Assembly: GCA_002717185.1 (NCBI GenBank)
Contig: PBDC01000088.1
Coordinates: 1-42,974 of the forward strand
From: Rhodospirillaceae bacterium
GTDB taxonomy: Bacteria > Pseudomonadota > Alphaproteobacteria > UBA8366 > GCA-2717185
DNA: 42,974 nt
Direction: 5' to 3'
The position numbers were made by a program, and so were the translations under genes. The notes under the pieces were generated by a model that did not search any database, was not told where the DNA came from, and worked only from the letters and a program-made list of their open reading frames with translations. The stretch's first letter is position 1. Each line of letters opens with the position of its first letter. This document shows, one piece after another, positions 16,354 through 24,903 of this stretch.

Positions 16354-18510
16354 TTAGCAGCTAGCGCGGAACCGCTCCAACTTGGCCACCGAATGCAAGA
16401 CCCGCGCGGCGTTGGCGAGTTCGTCGTAAACTGGGATGCCTGCTTCGTTGGCGCGGGTCCGGTATTTGCGTTTGATGTTGTCCAATGTTGCTTCGCCATC
16501 TGATCGCAGGACAAGCAAGAAATGCGCTTGGCCGGGGTAACGCTCCTTCGTGCGCACCGCCGCTTGGATCAAATTGTCAAGCGGGTCGACTGGTCCGCGC
16601 CCCTGGAACGATGCCAAATTGAGATGCATGACAACCGCGTCGGTCTGGCCGGAGGCGTACACGGCGTCGAGGATTTTTTCTGCAACTCGCCCCTCGTCGG
16701 TCTGTAATGTCATAACGGGTGTGTCGATCGGGTTCACGACGCTGGTGCCGGGTGGCAAATTCAGGGCATCTAAGGCAGACAGCGTGGCCCCGCCCAGAGG
16801 GTTGATCGTGAGATCGAGTTTCGAAAAATAATCCGTAGCCAGAACGCTGGTGCCTCCGCCGTTGCCAAACAGTACGACCCTTTCGGTAGGCCAGTTCGCT
16901 CGGACCTGAAGCATCTGGAAGGCGAGCAGCGTTTCCAGGAAATCGTCGAGCGTTTCGGTTAGGATACAGCCGGTCTGTGCCGCTAGTGCGTCCCAGACCC
17001 GGTCATCGCCAGCGAGCGACCCGGTGTGCGAGGCAGCAGCGGCCTGCCCTGCTTTGGTGCGGCCACCCTTCAGGATTACGATAGGCTTGCTGGCGCCGCT
17101 CATAATTCGGGCGAAACGGCGGCCGTCTTTGGCATCCTCCAAATAAAGACCGATGACTGTCGTCGCCGGATCGGTCAGGTAAAATTCCAGCAGATCATTA
17201 GGGCCGATATCAGCGCTGTTGCCAACGGTCAGCAGCCCGCTGAAGCGGATGCCGCGGATATGGCCACGACGGATAATATCAGTTCCGAGCCCACCGCTCT
17301 GTGAGATGACGCCCACACTGCCTTGCTCCATCGACGCACCCTTAGCGAAGGCGACGCGGCCACGCGGCGTGTATAGACCCAGGCAGTTAGGCCCTATAAC
17401 GCGGCAACCACCTTCCCGTCCGGCGATTACCAGGTCGTCCTGTAACATTTTGCCTGTCGCCACTTCACCGAATCCGGCGGAGATGACCTGCGCGAAACGG
17501 ACCCGGCCATTTGCTGCGCGCAACATGGGTGTCACCCTGTCGGCGCCGACGGCAATATATGCGTAGTCGATAGGTTCCGGTGTTTCACTCAGGGAGGAAT
17601 AGACGGGCAAATCGGCAATCGTTTCAGCTTTAGGATGGATCGGATATATCGCACCGGGAAAGCCGGTTTCGTGCAGCCGATCGATGAAGGTATTACCAAT
17701 AGTGATGCCGGTCGACGAGGCACCGACTACGGCGATAGTTTTTGGCTCGAATAGTGGCTTGAAAAGTGCCTGCGGGTCTTTGAGAGCGGGGCCTTCTGGT
17801 GTCAACCCGGCGTCAGCTAGGATGAAGCGCGCATCCACTGCGACAGCGCCGGAGGTGGATACGATCAGTGGGTTGATGTCCAGTTCTTCGATCTCGTCGC
17901 TCTGCGTCATAAGCAACCCATTCGCGCCACCGATACGCAGCAACGCTTCGACGATGGCGTCTTCAGAAACCGCGTCTCGACCGCGTGCACCTCGCAACAG
18001 CGCCGTGCCGCGCAACTCGCCCAGCATTGCCCGCGCATCACGTTCAGCGACCGGGCACAGCCGAAAGGCGACATCGGCCATCACTTCGACAAAGATGCCC
18101 CCAAGCCCGACCATGATCATTGGACCGAATTGCGGGTCTCGGATCGCGCCGATAACGATTTCCTGGCCGGCGGGTGCCATTTCCTCGACGAGAAATCCTT
18201 CGACCTGGCTGTCGCGGATGGTCGAGATATCATGCATCGTGCGGATAGCATCGGCAACCGCGTCAATGTCTGGAAGGCCGATTACGACGCCGCCGGCGTC
18301 TGACTTATGCAGAATGTCCGGCGACATCACCTTAACCGCGTAGGGCGGCTTCAGATTGGCGAGCGCAGCATCCAAACCTTCTGGGCCACTGACGGTCGCA
18401 GCGTCGGGCACCGAGATGCCGTAAGCTGAGAGCATTTGTTTGCCGGCCGCCTCGTCAAGCGATAGGCGGCCGGAAGCTTTCGCGTTGGCAATTATGTCGG
18501 TTGGTTTCAT
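16354..18510 (-). CDS. Acyl-CoA synthetase (NDP-forming), ATP-grasp/CoA-binding/ligase fusion
   Basis: A 718-residue member of the succinyl-CoA-synthetase-like superfamily that makes acyl-CoA from acid, ATP and CoA, giving ADP and phosphate. Domains: ATP-grasp at about 1-235 (KVMSPDILHKSDAGGV, ELDINPL), CoA-binding Rossmann at about 255-385 (IAVVGAS, VIGPNCLG), and ligase domains to the end (SQSGGLGTD). The phospho-relay His is H495 in ASHTGSLAG. The ATP-grasp domain comes first, the reverse of the common CoA-binding-first order, but this arrangement is known in proteobacterial members. It begins 17 bp after the carboxyltransferase stop and ends directly against the convergent M81 gene. The acid substrate is unknown; it may be the compound imported by the adjacent TRAP system. 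Confidence 0.9.
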   Translation of the reverse strand: MKPTDIIANAKASGRLSLDEAAGKQMLSAYGISVPDAATVSGPEGLDAALANLKPPYAVKVMSPDILHKSDAGGVVIGLPDIDAVADAIRTMHDISTIRDSQVEGFLVEEMAPAGQEIVIGAIRDPQFGPMIMVGLGGIFVEVMADVAFRLCPVAERDARAMLGELRGTALLRGARGRDAVSEDAIVEALLRIGGANGLLMTQSDEIEELDINPLIVSTSGAVAVDARFILADAGLTPEGPALKDPQALFKPLFEPKTIAVVGASSTGITIGNTFIDRLHETGFPGAIYPIHPKAETIADLPVYSSLSETPEPIDYAYIAVGADRVTPMLRAANGRVRFAQVISAGFGEVATGKMLQDDLVIAGREGGCRVIGPNCLGLYTPRGRVAFAKGASMEQGSVGVISQSGGLGTDIIRRGHIRGIRFSGLLTVGNSADIGPNDLLEFYLTDPATTVIGLYLEDAKDGRRFARIMSGASKPIVILKGGRTKAGQAAAASHTGSLAGDDRVWDALAAQTGCILTETLDDFLETLLAFQMLQVRANWPTERVVLFGNGGGTSVLATDYFSKLDLTINPLGGATLSALDALNLPPGTSVVNPIDTPVMTLQTDEGRVAEKILDAVYASGQTDAVVMHLNLASFQGRGPVDPLDNLIQAAVRTKERYPGQAHFLLVLRSDGEATLDNIKRKYRTRANEAGIPVYDELANAARVLHSVAKLERFRASC

Positions 18511-18527
18511 GTCTGTTCGCCGAGTGT

Positions 18528-20078
18528 TTAATAGCTCGTCGGCCAGGTGCGCATCAGGTGTTTGCTGACGCCGTTGGTCATGCGTAGCCGGTGGACGTCC
18601 AGCATGCGGATCAGAAACTCGCGGGTCTCCGATGGTTTGATTACGTCATGTACACTGTAGATTGAAGCCATATCCCAGATCTCGGTGTCCTTTTGAACGT
18701 CGGTGAAGGCTTCCTCGAAACCTTCGTCGCCTTCCTCAAGCCCGTGCACGATCATGGTTGCGAAACGCGGGTCCATGAAACTAACCTCACCGGTCGGCCA
18801 GGCGGCGAGCGTGTCGGAATGCCGTCCGCCGCCCATGCAGACATAGGCGCGGCCGTAACTTTTGCGCAGGATAATCGCTACCCGAGGCACGGTTACCAGG
18901 GTCATCGCGTTCATGAAGTTCATGATCCGGCCGGGCGCACGCATCCGCTCCGCATCGGTGCCAATGGCGAAGCCAGGTGTGTCGACAAGCTGTACGATGG
19001 GGATATTGAAAGAGTCGCACATCACGATAAAGTCGACGATCTTCTCACACGCTTGGGTGTCGAGTGCCCCTCCGCGATGCTGCGGGTTGTTGGCAATGAC
19101 GCCGACCGACTTGCCGTCGAGCCTAGCCAGCGCAGTGATCGCCGGCCGGCCGAACCGAAGCTTCAGTTCGAACAGGCTGTCCTTGTCAAAGACTGCCTCC
19201 AGGATCTTTTTCATGTTGTAGACTTGGGTTCGTTTCTCCGGCAAAATCTTGTGAATATCCGCCATATCATCCCCGGAGCCAGGTGTTACCGCGCGCTCCG
19301 GCGGTGGCTCCATATTGTGGCTCGGCAGGTAGCTGAGGAAGGTGCGGATGGCATCGAGAGCTTCCTCGTCTGTATCGACGACCATGTCGATCTGGCCGGT
19401 GGTTTCCGCATGTAGTTTCCAGCCGCCTAGCTCTTCCAGGTCGACAGCTTGGCCGATAGCACGACTGACCAGCCGCGGGCTGGAGACGGCCATGGTCGAG
19501 CCTCGCCGCATGACGGCAAAATCGGAACAGCAGGCAAGCCAGGCAGAAGAGCCAAAGGAGAAGCCGAGCGCGGCCGCGGCCCAAGGCGTGTCACGCATTC
19601 GTTGGAACTGGCTGATGTCGTTGCCGAGCAGCGCGCCCATGCCGCGTGAGCCCATCGCGTCCGGCAGGCGTGCCCCTGTCGACTCGCCGACAAAAACAAT
19701 CGGCATGCCGCGTTCCGTGCCGGTCCGTTTGACCTGGCCAACCTTCTTGCTGTTGGTAGCGCTGGTCGACGAGCCTTTGACGGTGAAGTCATTGACGACG
19801 AGGGAGATATCACGGTCATTAAGCCGGGCATAGCCAGTGATCTTGCCGTCGGTTGGCGTCACGTCGTGGTCTTGAGGATAAACACCGGAGGTGCCGAGCA
19901 GGCCGGTCTCGAAGAAGCTGTCCTCGTCGACTAGATAGTCGATCCTTTCGCGGGCGTTCAGCTCGCCGGAATTGCGGCGCTTGGCCAGTTTTTTCTTGCC
20001 GCCCATGGCCATCGCATGCCGGCGCCGTTCTTCAAGCTCCGCGATCTTGGCGTCAATATCTGTCAGGTCGTCAGTCAT
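18528..20078 (-). CDS. Acyl-CoA carboxylase beta (carboxyltransferase) subunit
   Basis: A 516-residue carboxyltransferase of the propionyl/methylcrotonyl/acetyl-CoA carboxylase beta family. An N-terminal helical region with ARERIDYLVDEDSFFE (about 43-58) leads into two crotonase-like domains. The first has FVGESTGARLPDAMGSRG; the second has QLVDTPGFAIGTDAERMRAPGRIMNFMNA, with RKSYGRAYVCMGG further on. It normally transfers carboxyl from carboxybiotin to an acyl-CoA. No biotin carboxylase or BCCP gene is in the window, so it must use partners from elsewhere or act as a decarboxylase component. It is followed after 17 bp by the NDP-forming CoA synthetase. The ATG at 20078 has no strong Shine-Dalgarno sequence and lies 8 nt from a stable hairpin. 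Confidence 0.9.
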   Translation of the reverse strand: MTDDLTDIDAKIAELEERRRHAMAMGGKKKLAKRRNSGELNARERIDYLVDEDSFFETGLLGTSGVYPQDHDVTPTDGKITGYARLNDRDISLVVNDFTVKGSSTSATNSKKVGQVKRTGTERGMPIVFVGESTGARLPDAMGSRGMGALLGNDISQFQRMRDTPWAAAALGFSFGSSAWLACCSDFAVMRRGSTMAVSSPRLVSRAIGQAVDLEELGGWKLHAETTGQIDMVVDTDEEALDAIRTFLSYLPSHNMEPPPERAVTPGSGDDMADIHKILPEKRTQVYNMKKILEAVFDKDSLFELKLRFGRPAITALARLDGKSVGVIANNPQHRGGALDTQACEKIVDFIVMCDSFNIPIVQLVDTPGFAIGTDAERMRAPGRIMNFMNAMTLVTVPRVAIILRKSYGRAYVCMGGGRHSDTLAAWPTGEVSFMDPRFATMIVHGLEEGDEGFEEAFTDVQKDTEIWDMASIYSVHDVIKPSETREFLIRMLDVHRLRMTNGVSKHLMRTWPTSY

Positions 20079-20086
20079 ACATTCTT

Positions 20087-20104
20087 GCGGGGACGACGCC
20101 CCGC
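20087..20104. promoter_or_regulatory. Perfect GC-rich hairpin just upstream of the carboxyltransferase start
   Basis: GCGGGG and CCCCGC, separated by 6 nt (ACGACG), form a perfect 6-bp stem ending 8 nt before the ATG at 20078 of the minus-strand gene. A second CCCCC/GGGGG inverted repeat lies at 20121-20135. Together they make a structured leader that could control translation or be part of a dispersed palindromic repeat. The structure is seen; the function is inferred. Confidence 0.45.
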
Positions 20105-20352
20105 ACCCTATTCCATTGTTCCCCCGCGAAGGGGGAGGGTTTCCATTTTGGGTTGGACAATAACTTTTGCCGCCGATTTCCCCAACCGAATCGTCTCAAA
20201 CAAGGTGTATTGCACTTCAGGGTCGGGAGCCGCGGAAACGACTCGTTTTGCATTGAAGTTAGGCCTCGGCTCGGAGACTGGGCTGGCACGTTAGAGATTG
20301 AATTGCCGAGAGGGCCTTTGGCCTACCCATAAGGTTCCGTGTTGGTCCGCTG

Positions 20353-21546
20353 TCAGACAATATTACGGCTGCGGAACGCGGCGATTTCGTCCGCGCTGTA
20401 GCCAAAGCGTTCGAGAATCTCGTCACTGTGCTCGCCGCGTTCCGGCGCGGCGGCGGCGATTATGCTCGGTGTGCGGGTGAGCTCGACAGGCTGAGCGTTT
20501 ACCTCCAGCGGTCCAAGCTTTGCCGATTGTGCCGTGCCGGTGACACCAAGCTGTTGCACATGGGTGTCACTATACATCTGGTCGACGCTGTAGATCGGGC
20601 CGCAAGGTACACTTGCTTCAGCTAGTAGTTCGATCCAATGTGCGCTGCTCTTTTTCCTAGTGTGTTCCGCGATCTTAGAGTTCAGCGCATCGCGGTTCTT
20701 TGAGCGCGCTTCACCTGTCGCGTAGTCTGGGTCTTCAAGCCATTCCTCTGTGCCGAGCACCTTGCAGAGCCGACCGAAGATGACCTGCCCTGCGGCGGCG
20801 ATATTAATGTGGCCGTCGCTTGTTTCGAACACGCCCTGTGGGATCGTTGTGGGATGGTTGTTGCCAGCCTGAGGCGGTACTTCTTTATCAATCAGCCAGC
20901 GCGCACCTTGAAAGTCGAGCATAAAAATTTGCGCTTGCAGCAGGGATGAATGCACCCATTGGCCCTGATTGGATTTTTCCCGCTCGTAAAGCGCGACCAT
21001 GATACCATGCGCTAAGAACATGCCGGCGCATAGATCGTCGATCGGAATGCCGACGCGCATCGGTCCCTGTCCCGCTTCGCCCGTGATTGACATCAGCCCA
21101 CCCATACCCTGGGCAATTTGATCAAAACCCGGTCGGTCGCGATAGGGGCCCTTTTGGCCGAAACCGGAGATGCTACCGTATATCAGTCGTGGATTTATGG
21201 CGCTTAACGTGTCGTAATCGATGCCGAGCCGGTGCTTGACGCCGGGCCGATAATTCTCGATCACCACGTCTGCATCTTTCACCATTCGTTTCAGGATCTC
21301 AACCGCTTCCGGATCTTTCAGGTTTAAGGTCATGCTGCGTTTGTTGCGCTGCAGATTTTGAAAATCCGATCCGTGACGGGCGCTGCCCATGACGTCGCCA
21401 CCCTCGATGGCCTCCGGGATCTCCACCTTGATCACGTCGGCGCCCCAGTCGGCAAGCTGCCGCACCGCCGTTGGTCCCGCCCGCGCCCTGGTCAGGTCGA
21501 TGACGACAATATCTGACAGCGCCTTTGAGGCGGCGTTGAACGTCAT
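20353..21546 (-). CDS. Family III CoA-transferase (CaiB/BaiF type), second in the window
   Basis: A 397-residue CoA-transferase. VIDLTRARAGPTAVRQLADWGADVIKVE (about 15-42), VIENYRPGV and SISGFGQKGPY are family signatures. The catalytic Asp is D171 in PIDDLCAGM, aligning with the Asp of GDSNTG in formyl-CoA transferase. The C-terminus has FGYSADEIAAFRSRNIV. It is clearly a different subfamily from the gene at 2053-3288. It starts 24 bp after the TRAP permease DctM on the same strand, so it is in the TRAP operon and probably activates the imported carboxylate or a product of it. A 273-bp gap separates it from the carboxyltransferase gene. The CoA donor and acceptor are not predictable from sequence. 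Confidence 0.9.
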   Translation of the reverse strand: MTFNAASKALSDIVVIDLTRARAGPTAVRQLADWGADVIKVEIPEAIEGGDVMGSARHGSDFQNLQRNKRSMTLNLKDPEAVEILKRMVKDADVVIENYRPGVKHRLGIDYDTLSAINPRLIYGSISGFGQKGPYRDRPGFDQIAQGMGGLMSITGEAGQGPMRVGIPIDDLCAGMFLAHGIMVALYEREKSNQGQWVHSSLLQAQIFMLDFQGARWLIDKEVPPQAGNNHPTTIPQGVFETSDGHINIAAAGQVIFGRLCKVLGTEEWLEDPDYATGEARSKNRDALNSKIAEHTRKKSSAHWIELLAEASVPCGPIYSVDQMYSDTHVQQLGVTGTAQSAKLGPLEVNAQPVELTRTPSIIAAAAPERGEHSDEILERFGYSADEIAAFRSRNIV

Positions 21547-21570
21547 GGGAGAAAACTCCTTTCGGGATAT

Positions 21571-22857
21571 TTACCGGTAGAACAATTCCGGTAGGAACAG
21601 GGCGATGCTCGGAAACTGCACGAGGATGCCTATCATGACGAACATCGTTATGACAAAGGGTGCTGCGCCGATTATCACGTCGTTCATAGTTCCGCCGTCG
21701 CGGACACCATGCACGATGTATAGGTTTACGCCGACCGGTGGCGTGATCAGGGCTGTTTCCAGTAGAATCGTAATCAAGATGCCAAGCCAGACTGGATCGA
21801 AACCCATACCAATAAGGATGGGCGCGATGAGCGGCGTAGTCGTGATCAACATCGATAGAGTTTCCATGAAACAGCCGACGATGATGTAGAAGGCGATGAC
21901 GACCCACAGCGTCTGCATCGGGGTCACGCCGAGACCTTCAATCAGCGCGATCAGTTTGCCGGTCATGCCAACGGCGGCGAGCACAAAGTTGAGAAACAGG
22001 GCGGCGAAGATGATCAGCATTACCATCGCTGTTGTCCGCAAAGTTCCCTCAATCGCTTCGCGTAGCATTTTCCAGTTTAATGATTTGAAGCAGGCGGCTA
22101 AAATTAGGGCAGCGCAGACGCCAACAGAGGCTGCCTCCGTTGGTGTCGCGAGACCGGCATAGATAGACCCGACTACGACGACGAAAATTCCAAGCGGCGG
22201 CAACAGATGCGGTAGAGACGCCCAGCGCTTATCCCAGCTCGTTTCAACAGCTGACCCACCCCAAGCAGGTTTGATCAGTACAGCGATCAGCACGGTAAGC
22301 ATGAATAAGCTAGCGAGAACCACGCCTGGAATGAAGCCTGCAAGGTAAAGCTGCGGGACTGACGTGTCGGTTAGAAGCCCGTAAATGATTAGGTTGATCG
22401 AAGGAGGGATTAAAATCCCGAGAGTGCCGCCTGCGGCGAGCGTACCTAGGAAGAGTGGTTCGTTGTAGCCGCGCCGTGCCACTTCTGGATAGGCAACCGT
22501 ACCGACTGTCGCTGCTGTAGCGACGCTGGAACCAGACGAAGCCGCGAAAATTGCGCAGGAGCCGATGTTAGAATGCATCGTGCCGCCGGGCAGCCAGGAC
22601 AGCCACTGTACCATCGCGGTGTACATGCGTTCGGCGATCCCGGCGCGCAGCAGGATTTCGCCTAACATTATGAACAGCGGAATGGCGACGAGCACGTACT
22701 CGATCGCGTTTTGCCAGACGATCTCGCCGAGCGCGAGATGCAACGGCATGATCGAATATTTCCATTCCAGGAAGAGCCCGAGGACGCCCAACGCCGCGGC
22801 CACTGGCACGCTCAGAGCGAGTAGTGTCAGCAGTATGAATCCTGTCCAACCCAGCAT
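21571..22857 (-). CDS. dctM: TRAP transporter, large permease subunit (DctM type)
   Basis: A 428-residue, highly hydrophobic inner-membrane protein with about 12 segments. Features typical of DctM/TRAP-T large subunits are visible: IPLFIMLGEIL followed by a cytoplasmic loop, SGSSVATAATVGTVAYPEV, GTLGILIPPSINLIIYG, and TPPVGVNLYIVHG near the C-terminus. It couples sodium-driven uptake of a solute, usually an organic acid, to the periplasmic DctP. It begins 2 bp after the dctQ stop, so the two are translationally close. It is followed 24 bp later by a CoA-transferase gene, which fits uptake plus activation of one compound. Confidence 0.95.
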   Translation of the reverse strand: MLGWTGFILLTLLALSVPVAAALGVLGLFLEWKYSIMPLHLALGEIVWQNAIEYVLVAIPLFIMLGEILLRAGIAERMYTAMVQWLSWLPGGTMHSNIGSCAIFAASSGSSVATAATVGTVAYPEVARRGYNEPLFLGTLAAGGTLGILIPPSINLIIYGLLTDTSVPQLYLAGFIPGVVLASLFMLTVLIAVLIKPAWGGSAVETSWDKRWASLPHLLPPLGIFVVVVGSIYAGLATPTEAASVGVCAALILAACFKSLNWKMLREAIEGTLRTTAMVMLIIFAALFLNFVLAAVGMTGKLIALIEGLGVTPMQTLWVVIAFYIIVGCFMETLSMLITTTPLIAPILIGMGFDPVWLGILITILLETALITPPVGVNLYIVHGVRDGGTMNDVIIGAAPFVITMFVMIGILVQFPSIALFLPELFYR

Positions 22858-22859
22858 TT

Positions 22860-23480
22860 TTAGTCGCCTTCTTTGTCTTTCATGAGTGAGCGCTCACGCG
22901 TAAGTTCCCCCAACGCGTTTTCGCGTTCTTCTTCAACTTCTTCCTCAATGCCGCGCGGCCCGACCAATACGGCAATACGGTTCCAATCACGGGAGAATGC
23001 GGCGGAAATGATCCGCAGGAGCATGAGGGCAAATACGATAAAGAAAAACACCATTCCTGCGAACCAGAACCCTTGCGGCAGGGCTAGCGGTGTCACAAGC
23101 GGTGTGATGGAGACTGAGGAGTTTTCGAAGCTGTTCCACCAGACGTTATAGGAACGTTCGGCTATCAGCAGGAGGAACCCACCAAGGAGTAGAAATCCGA
23201 AGATGTCCAGAAACAAACGAATCGGTTGTGGTAACCGCATGTAAAGCGCATCGATGCGGACATGCGCGCGATGCAGCGTTGCAAAGGCGAATGCGAAGGA
23301 TGTCGAGATCGCGAATATATACCCGGCGATCTCGTCTGCGCCGCCGAAGGAAAAGTTTGCGAATTTTCGCAGGATTACTTCCACGGTTGTCATTACTGCC
23401 GCAAAGATCAGCAAGCCGCCGCCGATCCATACGACAACCCGGGAGATTTTCTCCGCCTGTTCGAGAAGTCGGTCGAGCAT
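22860..23480 (-). CDS. dctQ: TRAP transporter, small permease subunit (DctQ type)
   Basis: A 206-residue membrane protein with four predicted hydrophobic segments (near residues 16-36, 47-68, 84-106 and 140-160). This is the usual DctQ topology. The C-terminal 40 residues are an unusually long, highly charged tail (EEEVEEERENALGELTRER), possibly helical or coiled-coil, making the protein longer than typical family members of about 160-190 residues. It partners DctM in the inner membrane. It lies 81 bp after dctP with a strong hairpin between them, and 2 bp before dctM. Confidence 0.9.
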   Translation of the reverse strand: MLDRLLEQAEKISRVVVWIGGGLLIFAAVMTTVEVILRKFANFSFGGADEIAGYIFAISTSFAFAFATLHRAHVRIDALYMRLPQPIRLFLDIFGFLLLGGFLLLIAERSYNVWWNSFENSSVSITPLVTPLALPQGFWFAGMVFFFIVFALMLLRIISAAFSRDWNRIAVLVGPRGIEEEVEEERENALGELTRERSLMKDKEGD

Positions 23481-23509
23481 AGTCCTACAGGGGTAGCGCC
23501 TATCGCAGA

Positions 23510-23540
23510 CGGACGCCGTCCCTACTTAGGACGACGTCCG
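23510..23540. terminator. Strong intercistronic hairpin between dctP and dctQ
   Basis: CGGACG-C-CGTCC and GGACG-A-CGTCCG pair as an 11-bp stem with one internal mismatch around a 7-nt loop. It lies in the 81-bp gap between the dctP stop and the dctQ start. There is no following T-run, so it is better read as an mRNA-stability or partial attenuation element than as a full terminator. It would favour more DctP than permease, as is usual for binding-protein transporters. Confidence 0.55.
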
Positions 23541-23561
23541 CGACGAAAGACTCGGTTAGTT

Positions 23562-24626
23562 TTACTTGACTGCTTTTACGCCAACAACTTTAGCAGCTGT
23601 TGCATTCCAATCCTTAATGCATTCCTCACTGCAGCGTGCTGCCCACTTCTTAAGGACGAAGTCACGAAGGACGCGTTCGCGTTCTTTGACATCATCGGCA
23701 GAAGGCGAGGTTAGCTTCACCGTGCCAGGCGTGCCCTTAGTACATTTACCCTTACCGGACAGGCAGTTTAACGCTTCTTCGTCTTCCTTTTCTGCATTTG
23801 CCCACTGGCGATCCATTAGATCGTCATACTGCTTTTGGATGAACGCCTGTGTGTCTTTGTTTAGGGAGTTCCACAACTTGTTGCTCATTGCGGCAAATCC
23901 GAGACCAGCGCCAACCGGCATGACCATGGCGTGGGTTATAACTTCGTGCCATTTGGCCTGGAAGGCTGGCATTGAACCGGTAATGCCGCAGTCAGCTACA
24001 CCTTTTTGAAGGGCGGGGACGACTTCTGCGAACGCGATTGTCACGCTAGTGCCGCCGACGCCTTCGACGAAATCGCCAAGTGTTGTGCTATATACGCGGA
24101 TCTTTTTACCCTTCAGGTCGGTGACCTTATTGATCTCCCCGTTGCACCAGATGAACTGACTTGGCCAACGGAAGGTGCCGAGATAGCGAGCGTTAAAGAC
24201 TTTGTCGAAACGCTTGCGGATCACAGGCTCATAGGCACGGACCAACTCGCGTGCTTGTTTGAAGTCGGCCGAAGCGCCGGAAAGGTCAACACCCTCCAGG
24301 GCCGGATCTTCCGACGCCACATAGCCGTAGACGCCATGCGCGACGTCAAACACGCCAAGCTTCAGAAGACGCATGACTTCCCAGCCTTTGAGGCCGAGTT
24401 CGGTGATCGGGTTAATCTGTGTTTGGATTTTCCCGCCGGAGGCTTTGGTCATGTCGCCGCCATAAAATGGCTTCTCAAAATCGTAATAATTCGTCAGGTT
24501 GGCCCAGGTGCCGACTGCCTTGATCTTGATATTCTGGATCTCGGCGGTGGCAGGTGCTGCCATGCCCAAAGCCACAGCACCCGCAATGGCTGCGGCCGCA
24601 GCTATTTTGTGTCTGGTTTTCAGCAT
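23562..24626 (-). CDS. dctP: TRAP transporter substrate-binding protein (DctP family)
   Basis: A 354-residue periplasmic solute-binding protein. An N-terminal signal peptide is clear: positive MLKTRHK, an Ala-rich hydrophobic core, and probable cleavage after ATA near residue 28. The mature part has DLKGKKIRVYSTTLGD, the region that usually contributes the Arg binding a substrate carboxylate, and VPALQKGVADCGITG. It has six or so cysteines, including CSEEC near the C-terminus, which could form disulfides. I chose the ATG at 24626, preceded by AGGGAGA; the longer frame adds 27 residues before the signal peptide. It is the first gene of a TRAP operon (P-Q-M-CoA-transferase) and diverges from hyuA. 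Confidence 0.95.
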   Translation of the reverse strand: MLKTRHKIAAAAAIAGAVALGMAAPATAEIQNIKIKAVGTWANLTNYYDFEKPFYGGDMTKASGGKIQTQINPITELGLKGWEVMRLLKLGVFDVAHGVYGYVASEDPALEGVDLSGASADFKQARELVRAYEPVIRKRFDKVFNARYLGTFRWPSQFIWCNGEINKVTDLKGKKIRVYSTTLGDFVEGVGGTSVTIAFAEVVPALQKGVADCGITGSMPAFQAKWHEVITHAMVMPVGAGLGFAAMSNKLWNSLNKDTQAFIQKQYDDLMDRQWANAEKEDEEALNCLSGKGKCTKGTPGTVKLTSPSADDVKERERVLRDFVLKKWAARCSEECIKDWNATAAKVVGVKAVK

Positions 24627-24720
24627 TATGAAATCTCCCTGCTGTCTTTCTATTAACCTGCTGTCTCTCTGATTAAAGAGAACGCTTGTCGACAAAGTTG
24701 GCGGCAAACGTCTTGCTGGT

Positions 24721-24737
24721 GAAGATACGAAATCTTC
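24721..24737. promoter_or_regulatory. Inverted repeat, possible operator in the dctP-hyuA divergent region
   Basis: GAAGAT and ATCTTC are separated by 5 nt, giving a perfect 6-bp dyad in the 277-bp region between the divergent dctP and hyuA genes. It is about 95 bp upstream of dctP and 165 bp upstream of hyuA. It could bind a dimeric regulator shared by both operons. No regulator gene is in the window, and short dyads occur by chance. Confidence 0.3.
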
Positions 24738-24903
24738 GTTGAACTAGCGCTCACCTTCCCTCTAGATAGCGATCCAGTTCGCGCAAGGGGGTAGTTAACC
24801 GGACTCTCGTACTCGCAGTCAAATACGGAATCAGTTACAGAATAAAGCGCATTAGCAATCCGGGGCGCTATGATCCGGTTTGTTGGCGATTTAGGAGTAT
24901 TCG

